Positions 37,799-45,788 of a DNA stretch of 64,000 nt are shown here, piece after piece. The position numbers and the translations under genes are program-made. Position 1 is the first letter of the stretch. Each line of letters opens with the position of its first letter. The stretch lies in the NCBI RefSeq assembly GCF_005280735.1, contig NZ_CP040077.1:434001-498000 (forward strand), given 5' to 3'. The stretch comes from Trinickia violacea (GTDB lineage: Bacteria > Pseudomonadota > Gammaproteobacteria > Burkholderiales > Burkholderiaceae). Below the pieces are notes generated by a model that saw only the letters and a list, made by a program, of their open reading frames with translations, was not told the origin of the DNA and did not search any database.

Positions 37799-38731
37799 AT
37801 GACCGAACAGACGCCAGACCCCGTCGTCTATCTGAACGGCGAGCTCACGCCGCTCTCCGAAGCGCGCATCCCGGTGCTCGACCGTGGCTTCATCTTCGGC
37901 GACGGCATTTACGAAGTCGTGCCGCTCTACGCGGGCGAGCACGGCCTCACGCCGTTTCGCTTCGCGTCGCACCTCGCGCGGCTCTCGCGCAGTCTTGCGA
38001 AAGTCGGTATCGAGAATCCGTTCGACAACGACGGCTGGCGCGCGCTGCTCGCGCGCGTGGTCGCGGCGAATTACCCGGAGGGCGGCAACGCCGCCGATTC
38101 CCGCGCCGGCGGCCACGCGCTTGCCTATATTCAGGTTACGCGCGGCGTCGCGAAGCGCGGGCACGCGTTTCCGGCGGGCATCCGGCCGACGGTGTTCATG
38201 ATGGTCAATCCGTTGCGTCTGCCCGACGACGCGGTGCGTGCACGCGGCGTGCGCTGCGTGAGCGCGGAAGACCGGCGTTGGCTGCATTGCGACATCAAGT
38301 CGGTGTCGCTGCTCGGCAATGTGCTGATGGCCGAGCATGCGGCGAAGAACGATGCGTTCGAGACGATCCAGTTGCGCGATGGGATGCTGACCGAGGCGTC
38401 GTCGGCGAACGTCTGGGTGGTGAAGGGCGGCGAGCTGTTTGCGCCGCTTCGCGATCACAAGATCCTCGAAGGCATCCGCTACGGGCTGATCGAGGAGCTG
38501 GCGCGCGAATGCGGCATCCGCTTCACCGCGCGCGACGTGACGGAAGCGGAGCTGCGCGCGGCCGATGAGATCCTGATCAGCTCGGCGACCAAGGAAGTGC
38601 TGCCCGTGACCGATCTGGACGGCGCGCCGGTCGGCGACGGCAAGCCCGGCCCGGTGTATGCAGCACTATATGCAGCGTATCAGCGCGCGAAAGCGCGCGA
38701 GGCGCAGATTGAACGCGCCTGGGCCTGTTAA
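37799..38731 (+). CDS. dat: D-amino-acid aminotransferase
   Basis: A 310-residue fold-type IV PLP enzyme. It has VYLNGELTPLSEARIPVLDRGFIFGDGIYEVVPLY, the lysine that binds PLP in HCDIKSVSLLGNVLMAEHA, and LTEASSANVWVVKGGELFAPLRDHKILEGI. It also has DEILISSATKEVLPVTDLDG. It interconverts D-alanine and D-glutamate precursors for peptidoglycan, which fits its place 13 bp after dacC. A branched-chain aminotransferase is less likely given the sequence and neighbours. Confidence 0.92.
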   Translation: MTEQTPDPVVYLNGELTPLSEARIPVLDRGFIFGDGIYEVVPLYAGEHGLTPFRFASHLARLSRSLAKVGIENPFDNDGWRALLARVVAANYPEGGNAADSRAGGHALAYIQVTRGVAKRGHAFPAGIRPTVFMMVNPLRLPDDAVRARGVRCVSAEDRRWLHCDIKSVSLLGNVLMAEHAAKNDAFETIQLRDGMLTEASSANVWVVKGGELFAPLRDHKILEGIRYGLIEELARECGIRFTARDVTEAELRAADEILISSATKEVLPVTDLDGAPVGDGKPGPVYAALYAAYQRAKAREAQIERAWAC

Positions 38732-38771
38732 TACGGCGAAAAGGCCCCATATGGGCTGCATGGAGAGAAAT

Positions 38772-39041
38772 ATGAGCCCGGTCAACGAATCCCTGTTTGA
38801 ATTTCCCTGTGACTTTCCTATCAAGGTGATGGGAAAGTCGCACCCCGATTTCACCGACACGATCGTGACGGTGATCCGCCAGTTCGACAACGAGTTCGAC
38901 GCCTCGCGCATCGAGACCCGGCCGTCCTCGGGCGGCAACTACACCGGGCTGACCGTCACGGTGCGCGCGTTGAGCCGCGAGCATCTCGACGATATCTACC
39001 GGGCGCTGACCGGGCACCCGATGGTCAAGGTGGTGCTGTAG
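38772..39041 (+). CDS. ybeD: YbeD/DUF493 family protein
   Basis: An 89-residue cytoplasmic protein with GGAGAG before the ATG at 38772. It begins MSPVNESLFEFPCDFPIKVMG. It continues HPDFTDTIVTVIRQFDNEFDASRIETRPSSGGNYTGLTVTVRALSREHLDDIYRALTGHPMVKVVL, an ACT-like alpha/beta fold. In E. coli ybeD also stands between dacA and lipB. The function is unknown, though its constant association with lipoate and cell-wall genes suggests a small-ligand regulatory role. In this window lipB is displaced by an inserted segment. Confidence 0.92.
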   Translation: MSPVNESLFEFPCDFPIKVMGKSHPDFTDTIVTVIRQFDNEFDASRIETRPSSGGNYTGLTVTVRALSREHLDDIYRALTGHPMVKVVL

Positions 39042-39080
39042 CAGCTTCGGGGCGTGCACCTGCACATGTCGGGCGCTGCG

Positions 39081-39998
39081 TCAGCCGGCTTGGCTCAGTG
39101 CCTTCTCAATTAGGCGGATGAACTCGCCTACAAGCCCTGCCACATAACGCTGTTCAAGCGTCCGCTCTTCTTCGAGAGCCGGATCTCTGCCGAACGCGAA
39201 ATGTGCGCAGGCAACAGGCCCGTCCCGCAGGTGCGCCTCAATCCCGTCTGTCTCGCAAAAGCGTCTGCGCAATGCGGATAACGCGGAATCGAGCGCCACG
39301 CGATGGCGGTTGGCGCGAAGCCGATCGATGAACTGCTGTGCCAATGTGTTTATGGAGCCCGCGTAGCGAAGCACGTGAACAAGATCCGCGGCGTCCTTGT
39401 TTTCTGCTCGGTCATCAAAGGCCAGTGCCTTCAGTACGATGAACGCAGTGACATCGGCAAATCGGATCGTCTCGGTTGCGATGCCTCCATCATCGAGCAA
39501 TTCGGTCGTGATTTCCTTCTCCAGATACCATTCGTGCACGATGCCGGCGTGATTGATCGCCAGCGCCGATACGCCTTCACCTTCGACCGAAGCGACTTTT
39601 CCACCGGGCAGCTTGTCGTCGGCGTCTCTCAAAAACTCGACAAGAACCACCTCGTGTTCCGACACTCTGCGTTGCCAACGCCAACTGCTGGAGTTTCCCT
39701 TGTTGTTGACGTGGCGCTGGAAACCTCTGTTTTTCAGCTGGTCGGCTAAATCTGCATAGGCGTCGTCGTTGGCGAGGACCTGCAGGTTGAGCACGATGTC
39801 GACGTCAGACGTCCCTGCATGAGCAGGTACCTCGGGCGGACTTTCCGGTGTGAGATATCGCGGCACGAGTCCGCCGATCAGCCTTAACGTGCCTTTGAGC
39901 GTACCGAAACTTCGCAGCAGCGTGACGAGCGTGCGTTCACATGCGATCGTGTGTTCGGCGTCATAGCCATCGGCGGTTTCGGGTTTGCTGGAAGCCAT
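39081..39998 (-). CDS. AbiEii-like nucleotidyltransferase, toxin of a type IV toxin-antitoxin pair
   Basis: A 305-residue nucleotidyltransferase. The NTase motifs are visible: RLIGGLVPRYL (the GG helix) followed by TSDVDIVLNL (metal-binding Asp pair), with a later KDAADLVHVLRYAG block typical of AbiEii. AbiEii-type toxins transfer nucleotides to RNA targets and block growth after phage attack. The gene starts four bases after the stop of the winged-helix partner, forming a tight two-gene operon in the order expected for AbiE. Base composition is lower in GC than neighbouring housekeeping genes. The function is by family analogy. Confidence 0.78.
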   Translation of the reverse strand: MASSKPETADGYDAEHTIACERTLVTLLRSFGTLKGTLRLIGGLVPRYLTPESPPEVPAHAGTSDVDIVLNLQVLANDDAYADLADQLKNRGFQRHVNNKGNSSSWRWQRRVSEHEVVLVEFLRDADDKLPGGKVASVEGEGVSALAINHAGIVHEWYLEKEITTELLDDGGIATETIRFADVTAFIVLKALAFDDRAENKDAADLVHVLRYAGSINTLAQQFIDRLRANRHRVALDSALSALRRRFCETDGIEAHLRDGPVACAHFAFGRDPALEEERTLEQRYVAGLVGEFIRLIEKALSQAG

Positions 39999-40002
39999 AC
40001 GT

Positions 40003-41088
40003 TCAGATTTTCAAAACGGTGGATCGAAGCGCGTCTGCCAGTTCCTTGTTCCGGCCGCGGCCGTCTTGTAAGTCGAGGTACTGGATATAGGGGCTGGCAA
40101 ACCAAGCCGGAAGATCGGGGGGCTGCTGGCGAAAGAGGGTGCTTGCACCGTCGCGCTCAACGAGTGTTACGTTCGCGCCCTTGTCTACAGGCAGTAGCCC
40201 CAGCGCTAAGGTGTAGTTCACGGTGCTGCCACGCGGAATGATCAGATCGATCGTGTCAACGCTGGTGAGTAATGGCGACAAGGCATTTGCCGCGGCAGCC
40301 CCCGTCAACGCCCAGTTTTCGAGACTAGCTTCGCTAAGTCTTTCCGCGACCAGCGTGAGGATTTGTTTTGGGTTCGCCGCGAACATGAAGTAGCGCGTTT
40401 TCGTTTGTTCGCGACTCGTCCAGCTCTCCGACCAGGCGTCCAGCAGCTTCCCTGGCTGCGCAAGGTGGCGGCGTTGTTTGCGGCCATTTCCTTCAGACAC
40501 GATCCACTCGAGCTGTTCCAGCTCGCGCAGGGTTTGCGAAACGGTGTAGACGCTTGTTGCCGAGCGTTCTGCTATTTCCAGCCCGGTGAGCCAAGCGTTT
40601 CCCTCGTGCAGGAGCGTGTGGACGACTTGCTCACGCGCCCCCCTGAAAATCGACGTCACCCTGGTTGTCCGTGACATTTTTTGCGGTCGATCGATGTCGA
40701 TGAGCCGGTCGCCGATTTTCATGTATAGGCTGCCGCTCGAATCGAAGTAACCGATTCCGTGCTCTCGGAGTACTTGACGGGCCCCGGGACTCAGCGCTTC
40801 CGCGACGACGAAAGCGGCTATGCGGCCGCGGTCTTTTGCAAATAGCTGATACTCACTGAGTTGCCAGACGGCGTTGCGTACATCGCGCGGGTAGCCTTGG
40901 CGCAATATTTCGACTGCGAGCGTCAGATCGCAGTCGGGCATCCTGACGTCTAGCAGAAGATCGAGACGTCGCTGGCCGTCAGGACGTTCGAAGCCAACCT
41001 CGAACTGCCGGTCAATCGAAATTGCTGCTCCTGTCGCGTTTTCGAATGTTCTGACGAAGTGGTCAACAAGAGTGAGGGGAGATCCCAT
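40003..41088 (-). CDS. AbiEi-like antitoxin/autorepressor with a nuclease-fold-like N-terminus
   Basis: A 361-residue protein. The middle (about residues 140-215) is a winged helix: TSIFRGAREQVVHTLLHEGNAWLTGLEIAERSATSVYTVSQTLRELEQLEWIVS. The C-terminal part (ALTGAAAANALSPLLTSVDTIDLIIPRGSTVNYTLALGLLPVDKGANVTLVERDG) matches AbiEi-type antitoxins. The N-terminal about 110 residues (RRLDLLLDVRMPDCDLTLAVEILRQGYPRDVRNAVWQLSEYQLF) resemble a PD-(D/E)xK fold in layout, but the usual catalytic Lys after the Glu is not evident, so it may be inactive. Two palindromes in front of the gene are probable binding sites for self-repression. Confidence 0.75.
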   Translation of the reverse strand: MGSPLTLVDHFVRTFENATGAAISIDRQFEVGFERPDGQRRLDLLLDVRMPDCDLTLAVEILRQGYPRDVRNAVWQLSEYQLFAKDRGRIAAFVVAEALSPGARQVLREHGIGYFDSSGSLYMKIGDRLIDIDRPQKMSRTTRVTSIFRGAREQVVHTLLHEGNAWLTGLEIAERSATSVYTVSQTLRELEQLEWIVSEGNGRKQRRHLAQPGKLLDAWSESWTSREQTKTRYFMFAANPKQILTLVAERLSEASLENWALTGAAAANALSPLLTSVDTIDLIIPRGSTVNYTLALGLLPVDKGANVTLVERDGASTLFRQQPPDLPAWFASPYIQYLDLQDGRGRNKELADALRSTVLKI

Positions 41089-41094
41089 TTTGAT

Positions 41095-41110
41095 TTAGCT
41101 GGGCAGCTAA
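41095..41110. promoter_or_regulatory. Operator 1 of the AbiE-like operon
   Basis: TTAGCTG-GG-CAGCTAA, perfectly symmetric arms, ending six bases before the start codon of the AbiEi-like gene. The same arms occur in operator 2. The expected ligand is the winged-helix protein. Confidence 0.75.
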
Positions 41111-41145
41111 GTATGGATATTGGCGATTAGTTTAGCAGTTTTTGC

Positions 41146-41169
41146 TAGTTTAGCTGTGCAGCTAAACTA
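41146..41169. promoter_or_regulatory. Operator 2 of the AbiE-like operon
   Basis: TAGTTTAGCTG-TG-CAGCTAAACTA, 11-bp arms, a longer form of operator 1. The centres of the two sites are 55 bp apart, near five helical turns. A degenerate half site, TAGTTTAGCAG, lies between them at about 41128-41138. Confidence 0.8.
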
Positions 41170-41190
41170 GCTATTTCACCTAAAGTAAAG

Positions 41191-42147
41191 CTAGCCTGCC
41201 GACCTCAACACTTGCGCTGCACCATCCCTTCCTGCCGCGCAGGCGAGGCCGTAGAGCGCCTGAAATTTCTCGACCTCCTCGAATAACCAGTCCCTGAACG
41301 CCCGGACGCGCGCGGTCTCCAGCGACCGCGGCGGGCACACGAAGTAGTAGGCCCAGGGGCTCGGCCCATCGATATTGAACAAGCGCACGAGCCGCCCCGC
41401 GGCGATTTCATGCATGGCGATCGAGCGTCGCACGAGCGCAATGCCCTGGCCGTCGGCTGCCGCTTGCAGCAGGTTCGACGAATCCTGAAACAACACGCCG
41501 CGTTTCGGTTCCGAGGCGCTGATTAGACCGGCTGCGGCGAACCACGGGCGCCATAGCTCGTCGTCCGAGCGCAGGAGCGTGTACTTCGGCATATCGGCGG
41601 GCGTGGCCGGCAGCTGTCCGCCGTTGTAGTTCGGCGAGCAGACCGGAAAGAACACCTCGTCGAGCAGCGGCTCGACGTGCAGCCCCTCGTATTGGCCGAA
41701 GCCAAAGCGGACGGCCGCGTCGACGTCGTCGCGCGCGAAATTGGCCAGCGCATTGGTCGACAGCAATTCGAGGTCGATTTCGGGGTATCGCTCGATGAAA
41801 CCGCCGATGCGCGGCGTGACCCAGCGCGCCGCAAACGACGTCAGGATCGACACCACCAGCCGCCGCTCGCGGTCGCCGGCCCGCACCGCGCGGGTGGCTT
41901 CCGCGAGCGCCATTAGCGCCGCGCGCACTTCCTTCGCGTAGCGGCCGCCGACCTCGGTGAGCCGCACGCGCTTGCCCTCGCGCTCGAAAAGCGCGATGCC
42001 GAGTTCGGCTTCAAGCGCGCGGATCTGGTGGCTGACGGCGCCGTGCGTGACGAAAAGCTCGTCGGCGGCGCGCGAGAAGCTCTCGTGGCGCGAGGCCGCT
42101 TCGAACGCCTTGACCGCGTTGAGCGCAGGAAGTTGTCGGAGGTCCAT
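41191..42147 (-). CDS. LysR-family regulator, GcvA-like
   Basis: A 318-residue LysR regulator of the GcvA-like type. The N-terminal helix-turn-helix is LPALNAVKAFEAASRHESFSRAADELFVTHGAVSHQIRALEAELGIALFEREGKRVRLTEVG. The effector domain has LVVSILTSFAARWVTPRIGGFIERYPEIDLEL, and ALVRRSIAMHEIAAGRLVRLF. The divergent neighbour is a DUF2917 protein gene 101 bp away, the usual partner in Burkholderia. It is not clear that it regulates glycine cleavage here. Its place upstream of lipB recalls the LysR gene ybeF near lipA in E. coli. Confidence 0.92.
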   Translation of the reverse strand: MDLRQLPALNAVKAFEAASRHESFSRAADELFVTHGAVSHQIRALEAELGIALFEREGKRVRLTEVGGRYAKEVRAALMALAEATRAVRAGDRERRLVVSILTSFAARWVTPRIGGFIERYPEIDLELLSTNALANFARDDVDAAVRFGFGQYEGLHVEPLLDEVFFPVCSPNYNGGQLPATPADMPKYTLLRSDDELWRPWFAAAGLISASEPKRGVLFQDSSNLLQAAADGQGIALVRRSIAMHEIAAGRLVRLFNIDGPSPWAYYFVCPPRSLETARVRAFRDWLFEEVEKFQALYGLACAAGRDGAAQVLRSAG

Positions 42148-42154
42148 TGTTAAT

Positions 42155-42177
42155 ATTTCTCACAACGACGTGAAAAT
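42155..42177. promoter_or_regulatory. Candidate LysR operator
   Basis: ATTTCTCAC, six bases, GTGAAAAT: an interrupted palindrome of the T-N11-A kind in the gap between the LysR gene and the DUF2917 gene. It begins 8 bp upstream of the LysR start, so it would serve autoregulation and divergent activation. Confidence 0.55.
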
Positions 42178-42248
42178 TGATCGTTTGGGGTAATCCCTTG
42201 CTGCATCTACGATTCTAGTCACGGAACAGCACTTTGACGGAGCGGATC

Positions 42249-42575
42249 ATGCAAGAAATTTCTTCAAGCATCACGTTCGAAATCAATCCTCGTGAAACCG
42301 TGCCGATGATGGTCATGAAGAGCACGCGGCTCACGGTGCAGGGCGCGAGCATGTGGGTGACGCGCAGCAACGACATCGAAGACTATTGGCTCGAGCCGGG
42401 CGATTGCCTGCGTTTGCGGCGCGGCGAGCGGCTTTGGCTCAGCGCGGAAGGCGCTCAGCCGGCGACCGTCGCGTTTTGGGTCGCGCCCCGCCCGAAGGAC
42501 GGCCTGCGCGATTGGCTGGCGGACCTCGGCACTCGCCTGGGCCTGCGGATGCGCAGCGGTTGGCGGACGGTTTGA
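42249..42575 (+). CDS. DUF2917 family protein
   Basis: A 108-residue protein. The DUF2917 region is MVMKSTRLTVQGASMWVTRSNDIEDYWLEPGDCLRLRRGERLWLSAEGAQPATVAFW, a short beta-rich, cupin-like segment with the conserved W-V-T-R and D-Y-W-L-x-P-G-D. The start at 42249 has CGGAGCGGATC upstream. DUF2917 proteins have no known activity and usually sit opposite a LysR regulator, as here. It is cytoplasmic and has no metal-ligand pattern that I can defend. Confidence 0.88.
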   Translation: MQEISSSITFEINPRETVPMMVMKSTRLTVQGASMWVTRSNDIEDYWLEPGDCLRLRRGERLWLSAEGAQPATVAFWVAPRPKDGLRDWLADLGTRLGLRMRSGWRTV

Positions 42576-42649
42576 CGCGGTGGTCTGGCCGATTCAGCTG
42601 ATGATTGTGTCCGGCGGGGTACGCGCGATTTCGGTAAACTACCGCGATC

Positions 42650-43450
42650 ATGTGTGCCACGCCGGTTTCCCCGCTTTCCCGTTCTTCCGATCTGCCTGAC
42701 GCCGACCCGCTAGAGGCGGCGGTCCTCACAGGCACGGCCGACGCGCCCGACCTCCTCCTGCGCTGGCGCGGTCTCGAACCCTACGAAACGAGCTTCGACG
42801 CGATGCGCGCGTTCACGGACGCCCGCACCGACGACACCGCCGACGAGATCTGGCTCGTCGAGCATCCTCCCGTTTTCACGCTCGGCCAGGCCGGCGACCC
42901 GTCCCACCTGCTCGCGGCCGACGCCGGCATCCCGCTCGTCAAAGTGGACCGCGGTGGACAGATCACCTATCACGGTCCGGGCCAGATCGTTGCCTATCTG
43001 CTTTTGAACTTGCGCCGCCGCAAGCTCATGGTGCGCGAGTTGGTCACGAAGATCGAGGAGGCCGTGATCGAGACCCTCGCGGCGTATAATCTGGCGGGCG
43101 CTCGCAAGGCAGGCGCGCCCGGCATCTACGTGGCGCCGGGGCCGCAGGCCGGTGCGCACGAGGGTGCGAAGATCGCGGCGCTCGGCCTCAAAATCCGCAA
43201 CGGTTGCAGCTATCACGGCGTGAGCCTGAACGTGAAGATGGATCTGCAGCCGTTCCTTGCGATCAATCCGTGCGGCTACGCGGGACTCGAAACGGTCGAC
43301 ATGGCGACGCTGGGCGTCGCCGCCGGCTGGGACGAGGTGGCCAGGACCCTCGCGGCTCGTTTAGCCGCCAACCTCGACGGCGCTCCCGCGCACCGTGCTC
43401 AACCGCAGGCCGGCACTGCCGCCGTCCGACTGGATCAATCGAATGACTGA
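42650..43450 (+). CDS. lipB: Octanoyl-ACP:protein octanoyltransferase
   Basis: A 266-residue enzyme that moves octanoyl from acyl carrier protein to the lipoyl domains of dehydrogenase complexes. The family blocks are EIWLVEHPPVFTLGQAGDPSHLL, VDRGGQITYHGPGQIVAYLLLNLRR, KIAALGLKIRNGCSYHGVSLNV and NPCGYAG. The second-last block holds the catalytic Lys and Cys. The N-terminus is about 25 residues longer than in E. coli. Its stop overlaps the lipA start by eight bases, so the two genes are translationally coupled. Confidence 0.96.
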   Translation: MCATPVSPLSRSSDLPDADPLEAAVLTGTADAPDLLLRWRGLEPYETSFDAMRAFTDARTDDTADEIWLVEHPPVFTLGQAGDPSHLLAADAGIPLVKVDRGGQITYHGPGQIVAYLLLNLRRRKLMVRELVTKIEEAVIETLAAYNLAGARKAGAPGIYVAPGPQAGAHEGAKIAALGLKIRNGCSYHGVSLNVKMDLQPFLAINPCGYAGLETVDMATLGVAAGWDEVARTLAARLAANLDGAPAHRAQPQAGTAAVRLDQSND

Positions 43451-44450
43451 CGTTACCGCGAACTCCGCCGGCGCTTCCGCCGATTCCGCCGCCAACGCCG
43501 CCCCGGCCGCCTATGACGCGACCGTCAAGCAAAAGGCCGAAGCCAAGACGGCGCGCATTCCGATCAAGATCGTCCCGATCGAAAAACTGAAGAAGCCCGA
43601 TTGGATTCGCGTGAAAGCCGCGACCGGCAGTTCGCGCTTCTACGAAATCAAGCAGATCCTGCGCGAGCACAACCTGCACACGGTGTGCGAGGAAGCGAGC
43701 TGCCCGAACATCGGCGAGTGCTTCGGCAAGGGCACGGCGACGTTCATGATCATGGGCGACAAGTGCACGCGGCGCTGCCCGTTCTGCGACGTGGGCCACG
43801 GCCGTCCCGATCCGCTCGACACCGACGAACCGGCCAATCTCGCGCGCACGATCGCTGCGCTCAAGCTCAAGTACGTGGTGATCACGAGCGTCGATCGCGA
43901 CGACCTGCGCGATGGCGGCGCGGGCCACTTTGTCGAATGTATCCGCCAGGTGCGCGAGCAGTCGCCGGAGACGCGCATCGAAATCCTCACGCCGGACTTC
44001 CGCGGCCGTCTCGATCGCGCGCTGACGATTCTGAACGCCGCGCCGCCCGACGTGATGAACCACAACCTCGAAACGGTGCCGCGCCTGTACAAGGAAGCGC
44101 GCCCCGGTTCGGACTACGCGCATTCGCTCAAGCTCTTGAAGGACTTCAAGGCGCTGCATCCCGATGTCGCGACGAAGTCGGGCTTGATGGTGGGCCTCGG
44201 CGAAACCGAGGAAGAGATTCTGCAAGTGATGCGCGATCTGCGCGCGCACGACGTCGACATGCTGACGATCGGCCAGTACCTGCAGCCGTCCGAGCACCAC
44301 CTGCCGGTGCGCGCCTACGTTCATCCGGACACGTTCAAGATGTACGAGGAAGAGGCGTACAAGATGGGCTTCACGCACGCGGCCGTCGGCGCGATGGTGC
44401 GTTCGAGCTATCACGCCGATCTGCAGGCGCACGGCGCGGGCGTGGTCTAA
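43443..44450 (+). CDS. lipA: Lipoyl synthase
   Basis: A 335-residue radical SAM enzyme that inserts two sulfurs into protein-bound octanoyl. The auxiliary cluster motif is CEEASCPNIGEC (Cys82, 87, 93), and the SAM cluster motif is CTRRCPFC (Cys108, 112, 115). Other blocks are ATFMIMGDKCTRRCPFCDVGHGRP and TKSGLMVGLGETEEEI, with the C-terminal SSYHADLQ close to the conserved RSSYHA Ser ligand. The start at 43443 (MTDVT) overlaps the end of lipB. The Ala-rich first 25 residues are variable in the family. Confidence 0.97.
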   Translation: MTDVTANSAGASADSAANAAPAAYDATVKQKAEAKTARIPIKIVPIEKLKKPDWIRVKAATGSSRFYEIKQILREHNLHTVCEEASCPNIGECFGKGTATFMIMGDKCTRRCPFCDVGHGRPDPLDTDEPANLARTIAALKLKYVVITSVDRDDLRDGGAGHFVECIRQVREQSPETRIEILTPDFRGRLDRALTILNAAPPDVMNHNLETVPRLYKEARPGSDYAHSLKLLKDFKALHPDVATKSGLMVGLGETEEEILQVMRDLRAHDVDMLTIGQYLQPSEHHLPVRAYVHPDTFKMYEEEAYKMGFTHAAVGAMVRSSYHADLQAHGAGVV

Positions 44451-44477
44451 AGCCGTATGCGCGTTGTAGTTGACGAT

Positions 44478-44537
44478 TCCAACGCTAAATCGTACTGAAC
44501 ATCGCTAGCTTGTACTCAACAACGCTAAATGCTGCTG
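44478..44537 (+). repeat. Three tandem 20-bp repeats at the left edge of the AT-rich islet
   Basis: Units at 44478-44497, 44498-44517 and 44518-44537 follow the approximate consensus AACAACGCTAAATTGTACTG. The core CGCTA occurs in all three and GTACT in two. They start 27 bp after the lipA stop codon. Multiple terminal repeats of about this size are known from IS21-family ends, so this may be a relic of a transposon end. No transposase was recognised. Confidence 0.6.
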
Positions 44538-44705
44538 AGGGGCGGCCATGGGAAGGACAATTCCAAGGATCAAGGAATTTCCCGACGATGGCCGCATTTG
44601 GCGAATTGACTAGTTTGGTAGCGTAGAACGGAATTCCCAACTTCCCCTCGTTACCGTCGGCTCGCTCTGGCCGACCGCGACCGGGCTTGGGATAGCGAGG
44701 CTCAA
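44538..44705. other. Non-coding edge of the AT-rich islet
   Basis: Between the tandem repeats and the deaminase-like gene there is an ATG-started frame of only 21 codons (44548-44613). It has no strong ribosome-binding site and I do not call it. The direct neighbour on the right is the stop codon of the deaminase-like gene. Confidence 0.3.
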
Positions 44706-45788
44706 TCAGTGCGCGGGACCAGGCCCAGGGGCATCCCTCCATGCCAATAGACTGTTTGGGTTATCGGCAGGTCCTTCCAGATCTGCCAGGTCCGCATAAT
44801 TGCCTCCTGCGGAACCATTGAATAAAGCTTTTGCAGACTCACCCGCATAAGCCATGCCTTCCCACTTTGGCCGATTACCCGCTCCGGATCCGTGCGGGCG
44901 GATGAGCGCCTCTATTTCATGTGTGTATTCGTTTGGCAAAATCAGTTTCATGCTAAACCACTCTTTAATCCATTTTCTATAGTGATCCATCCATGCTTTA
45001 CACCAAAGGCAAGTATTTTTCGAGCCTCCCAAATAAACTGTTTGCCCATAGAATTTGTCAGGACTATCCACAACAGCTCTTGTTAAAAAAGATAGAAGTA
45101 CCAATTCTGCATGCACTCCTTTCTCGCTTTTCACAATATTCACATCTTTGCTTTCAGAAAAGCTGCCAACGTAACCGTGAGGGCCTCCAGTTGCTTTGAC
45201 TGCTCCCAAGGATTCGGCAACACCAAGGAAGCGGCGCAAAAACCACGATAATTTTTCATTGCGATTGGGTTGGTCCTTTCGTGGTTTTGCCAGTAAATCC
45301 ATGATGGCCCCAATTTTATCGTCACCAAATGCTTCCATCAGAAAAACAGGTTTGCTTTCGGCGAATCCATGAATAACTAAATTGTCTTGGCCGCTATATT
45401 TTGGCATGGTGTGCACGTCAATTTTTATTTTTTTTAAATTGAACGTCGCATCGTCAGTTTCTTTTTTATTTTGAATTTTCAGCCACCGCTCGTTGTTCAT
45501 CGTGAGCAATTCATGGCTATACTGCATACATGATTCGAAATCGTATCTATTGGTGATGCCAAAACTGGACAAATAAGATTTGATTGCTGCGCCTTCGTCG
45601 ATCCGATAGAAATTGCCTGCGATAAATAACTGGTCTTTTATCTGCATGCATTGCACTTCCTGCACCTTGCCTGCTTTATTATTGCCCAATGCCGCGTCCC
45701 AGTCTGTAATGGCAGCGGCTGATTTAATTATGGTTGAAATGTAACAAAGCTCGTTCCCTCGCAATGGGGAAATTGATTCCATGGGCAT
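44706..45788 (-). CDS. OTT_1508-like deaminase-fold protein
   Basis: A 360-residue protein starting at 45788, with AGGAG seven bases upstream. The C-terminal half carries a zinc-deaminase signature: HAE at residues 226-228 in KGVHAELVLLSFL, and CLWC (Cys260 and Cys263) in VYLGGSKNTCLWCKAWMDHY. The form Y-(I/L)-G-x-SK-x-x-C-x-x-C resembles the OTT_1508-like group of the nucleotide/nucleic-acid deaminase superfamily. The N-terminal half (about 1-190) is unrecognised. Codon usage is far AT-richer than anything else here: only 13 of 60 bases at 45421-45480 are G or C. It stands alone without an obvious immunity gene. The substrate is unknown. Confidence 0.65.
   Translation of the reverse strand: MPMESISPLRGNELCYISTIIKSAAAITDWDAALGNNKAGKVQEVQCMQIKDQLFIAGNFYRIDEGAAIKSYLSSFGITNRYDFESCMQYSHELLTMNNERWLKIQNKKETDDATFNLKKIKIDVHTMPKYSGQDNLVIHGFAESKPVFLMEAFGDDKIGAIMDLLAKPRKDQPNRNEKLSWFLRRFLGVAESLGAVKATGGPHGYVGSFSESKDVNIVKSEKGVHAELVLLSFLTRAVVDSPDKFYGQTVYLGGSKNTCLWCKAWMDHYRKWIKEWFSMKLILPNEYTHEIEALIRPHGSGAGNRPKWEGMAYAGESAKALFNGSAGGNYADLADLEGPADNPNSLLAWRDAPGPGPAH

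Noticed and set aside
39303..39749. Plus-strand frame inside the AbiEii-like gene
   Set aside because: It is antisense to a gene with clear nucleotidyltransferase motifs and has no ribosome-binding site.
44548..44613. 21-codon ATG frame between the tandem repeats and the deaminase-like gene
   Set aside because: Too short, without a clear Shine-Dalgarno, and no resemblance to any transposase start.
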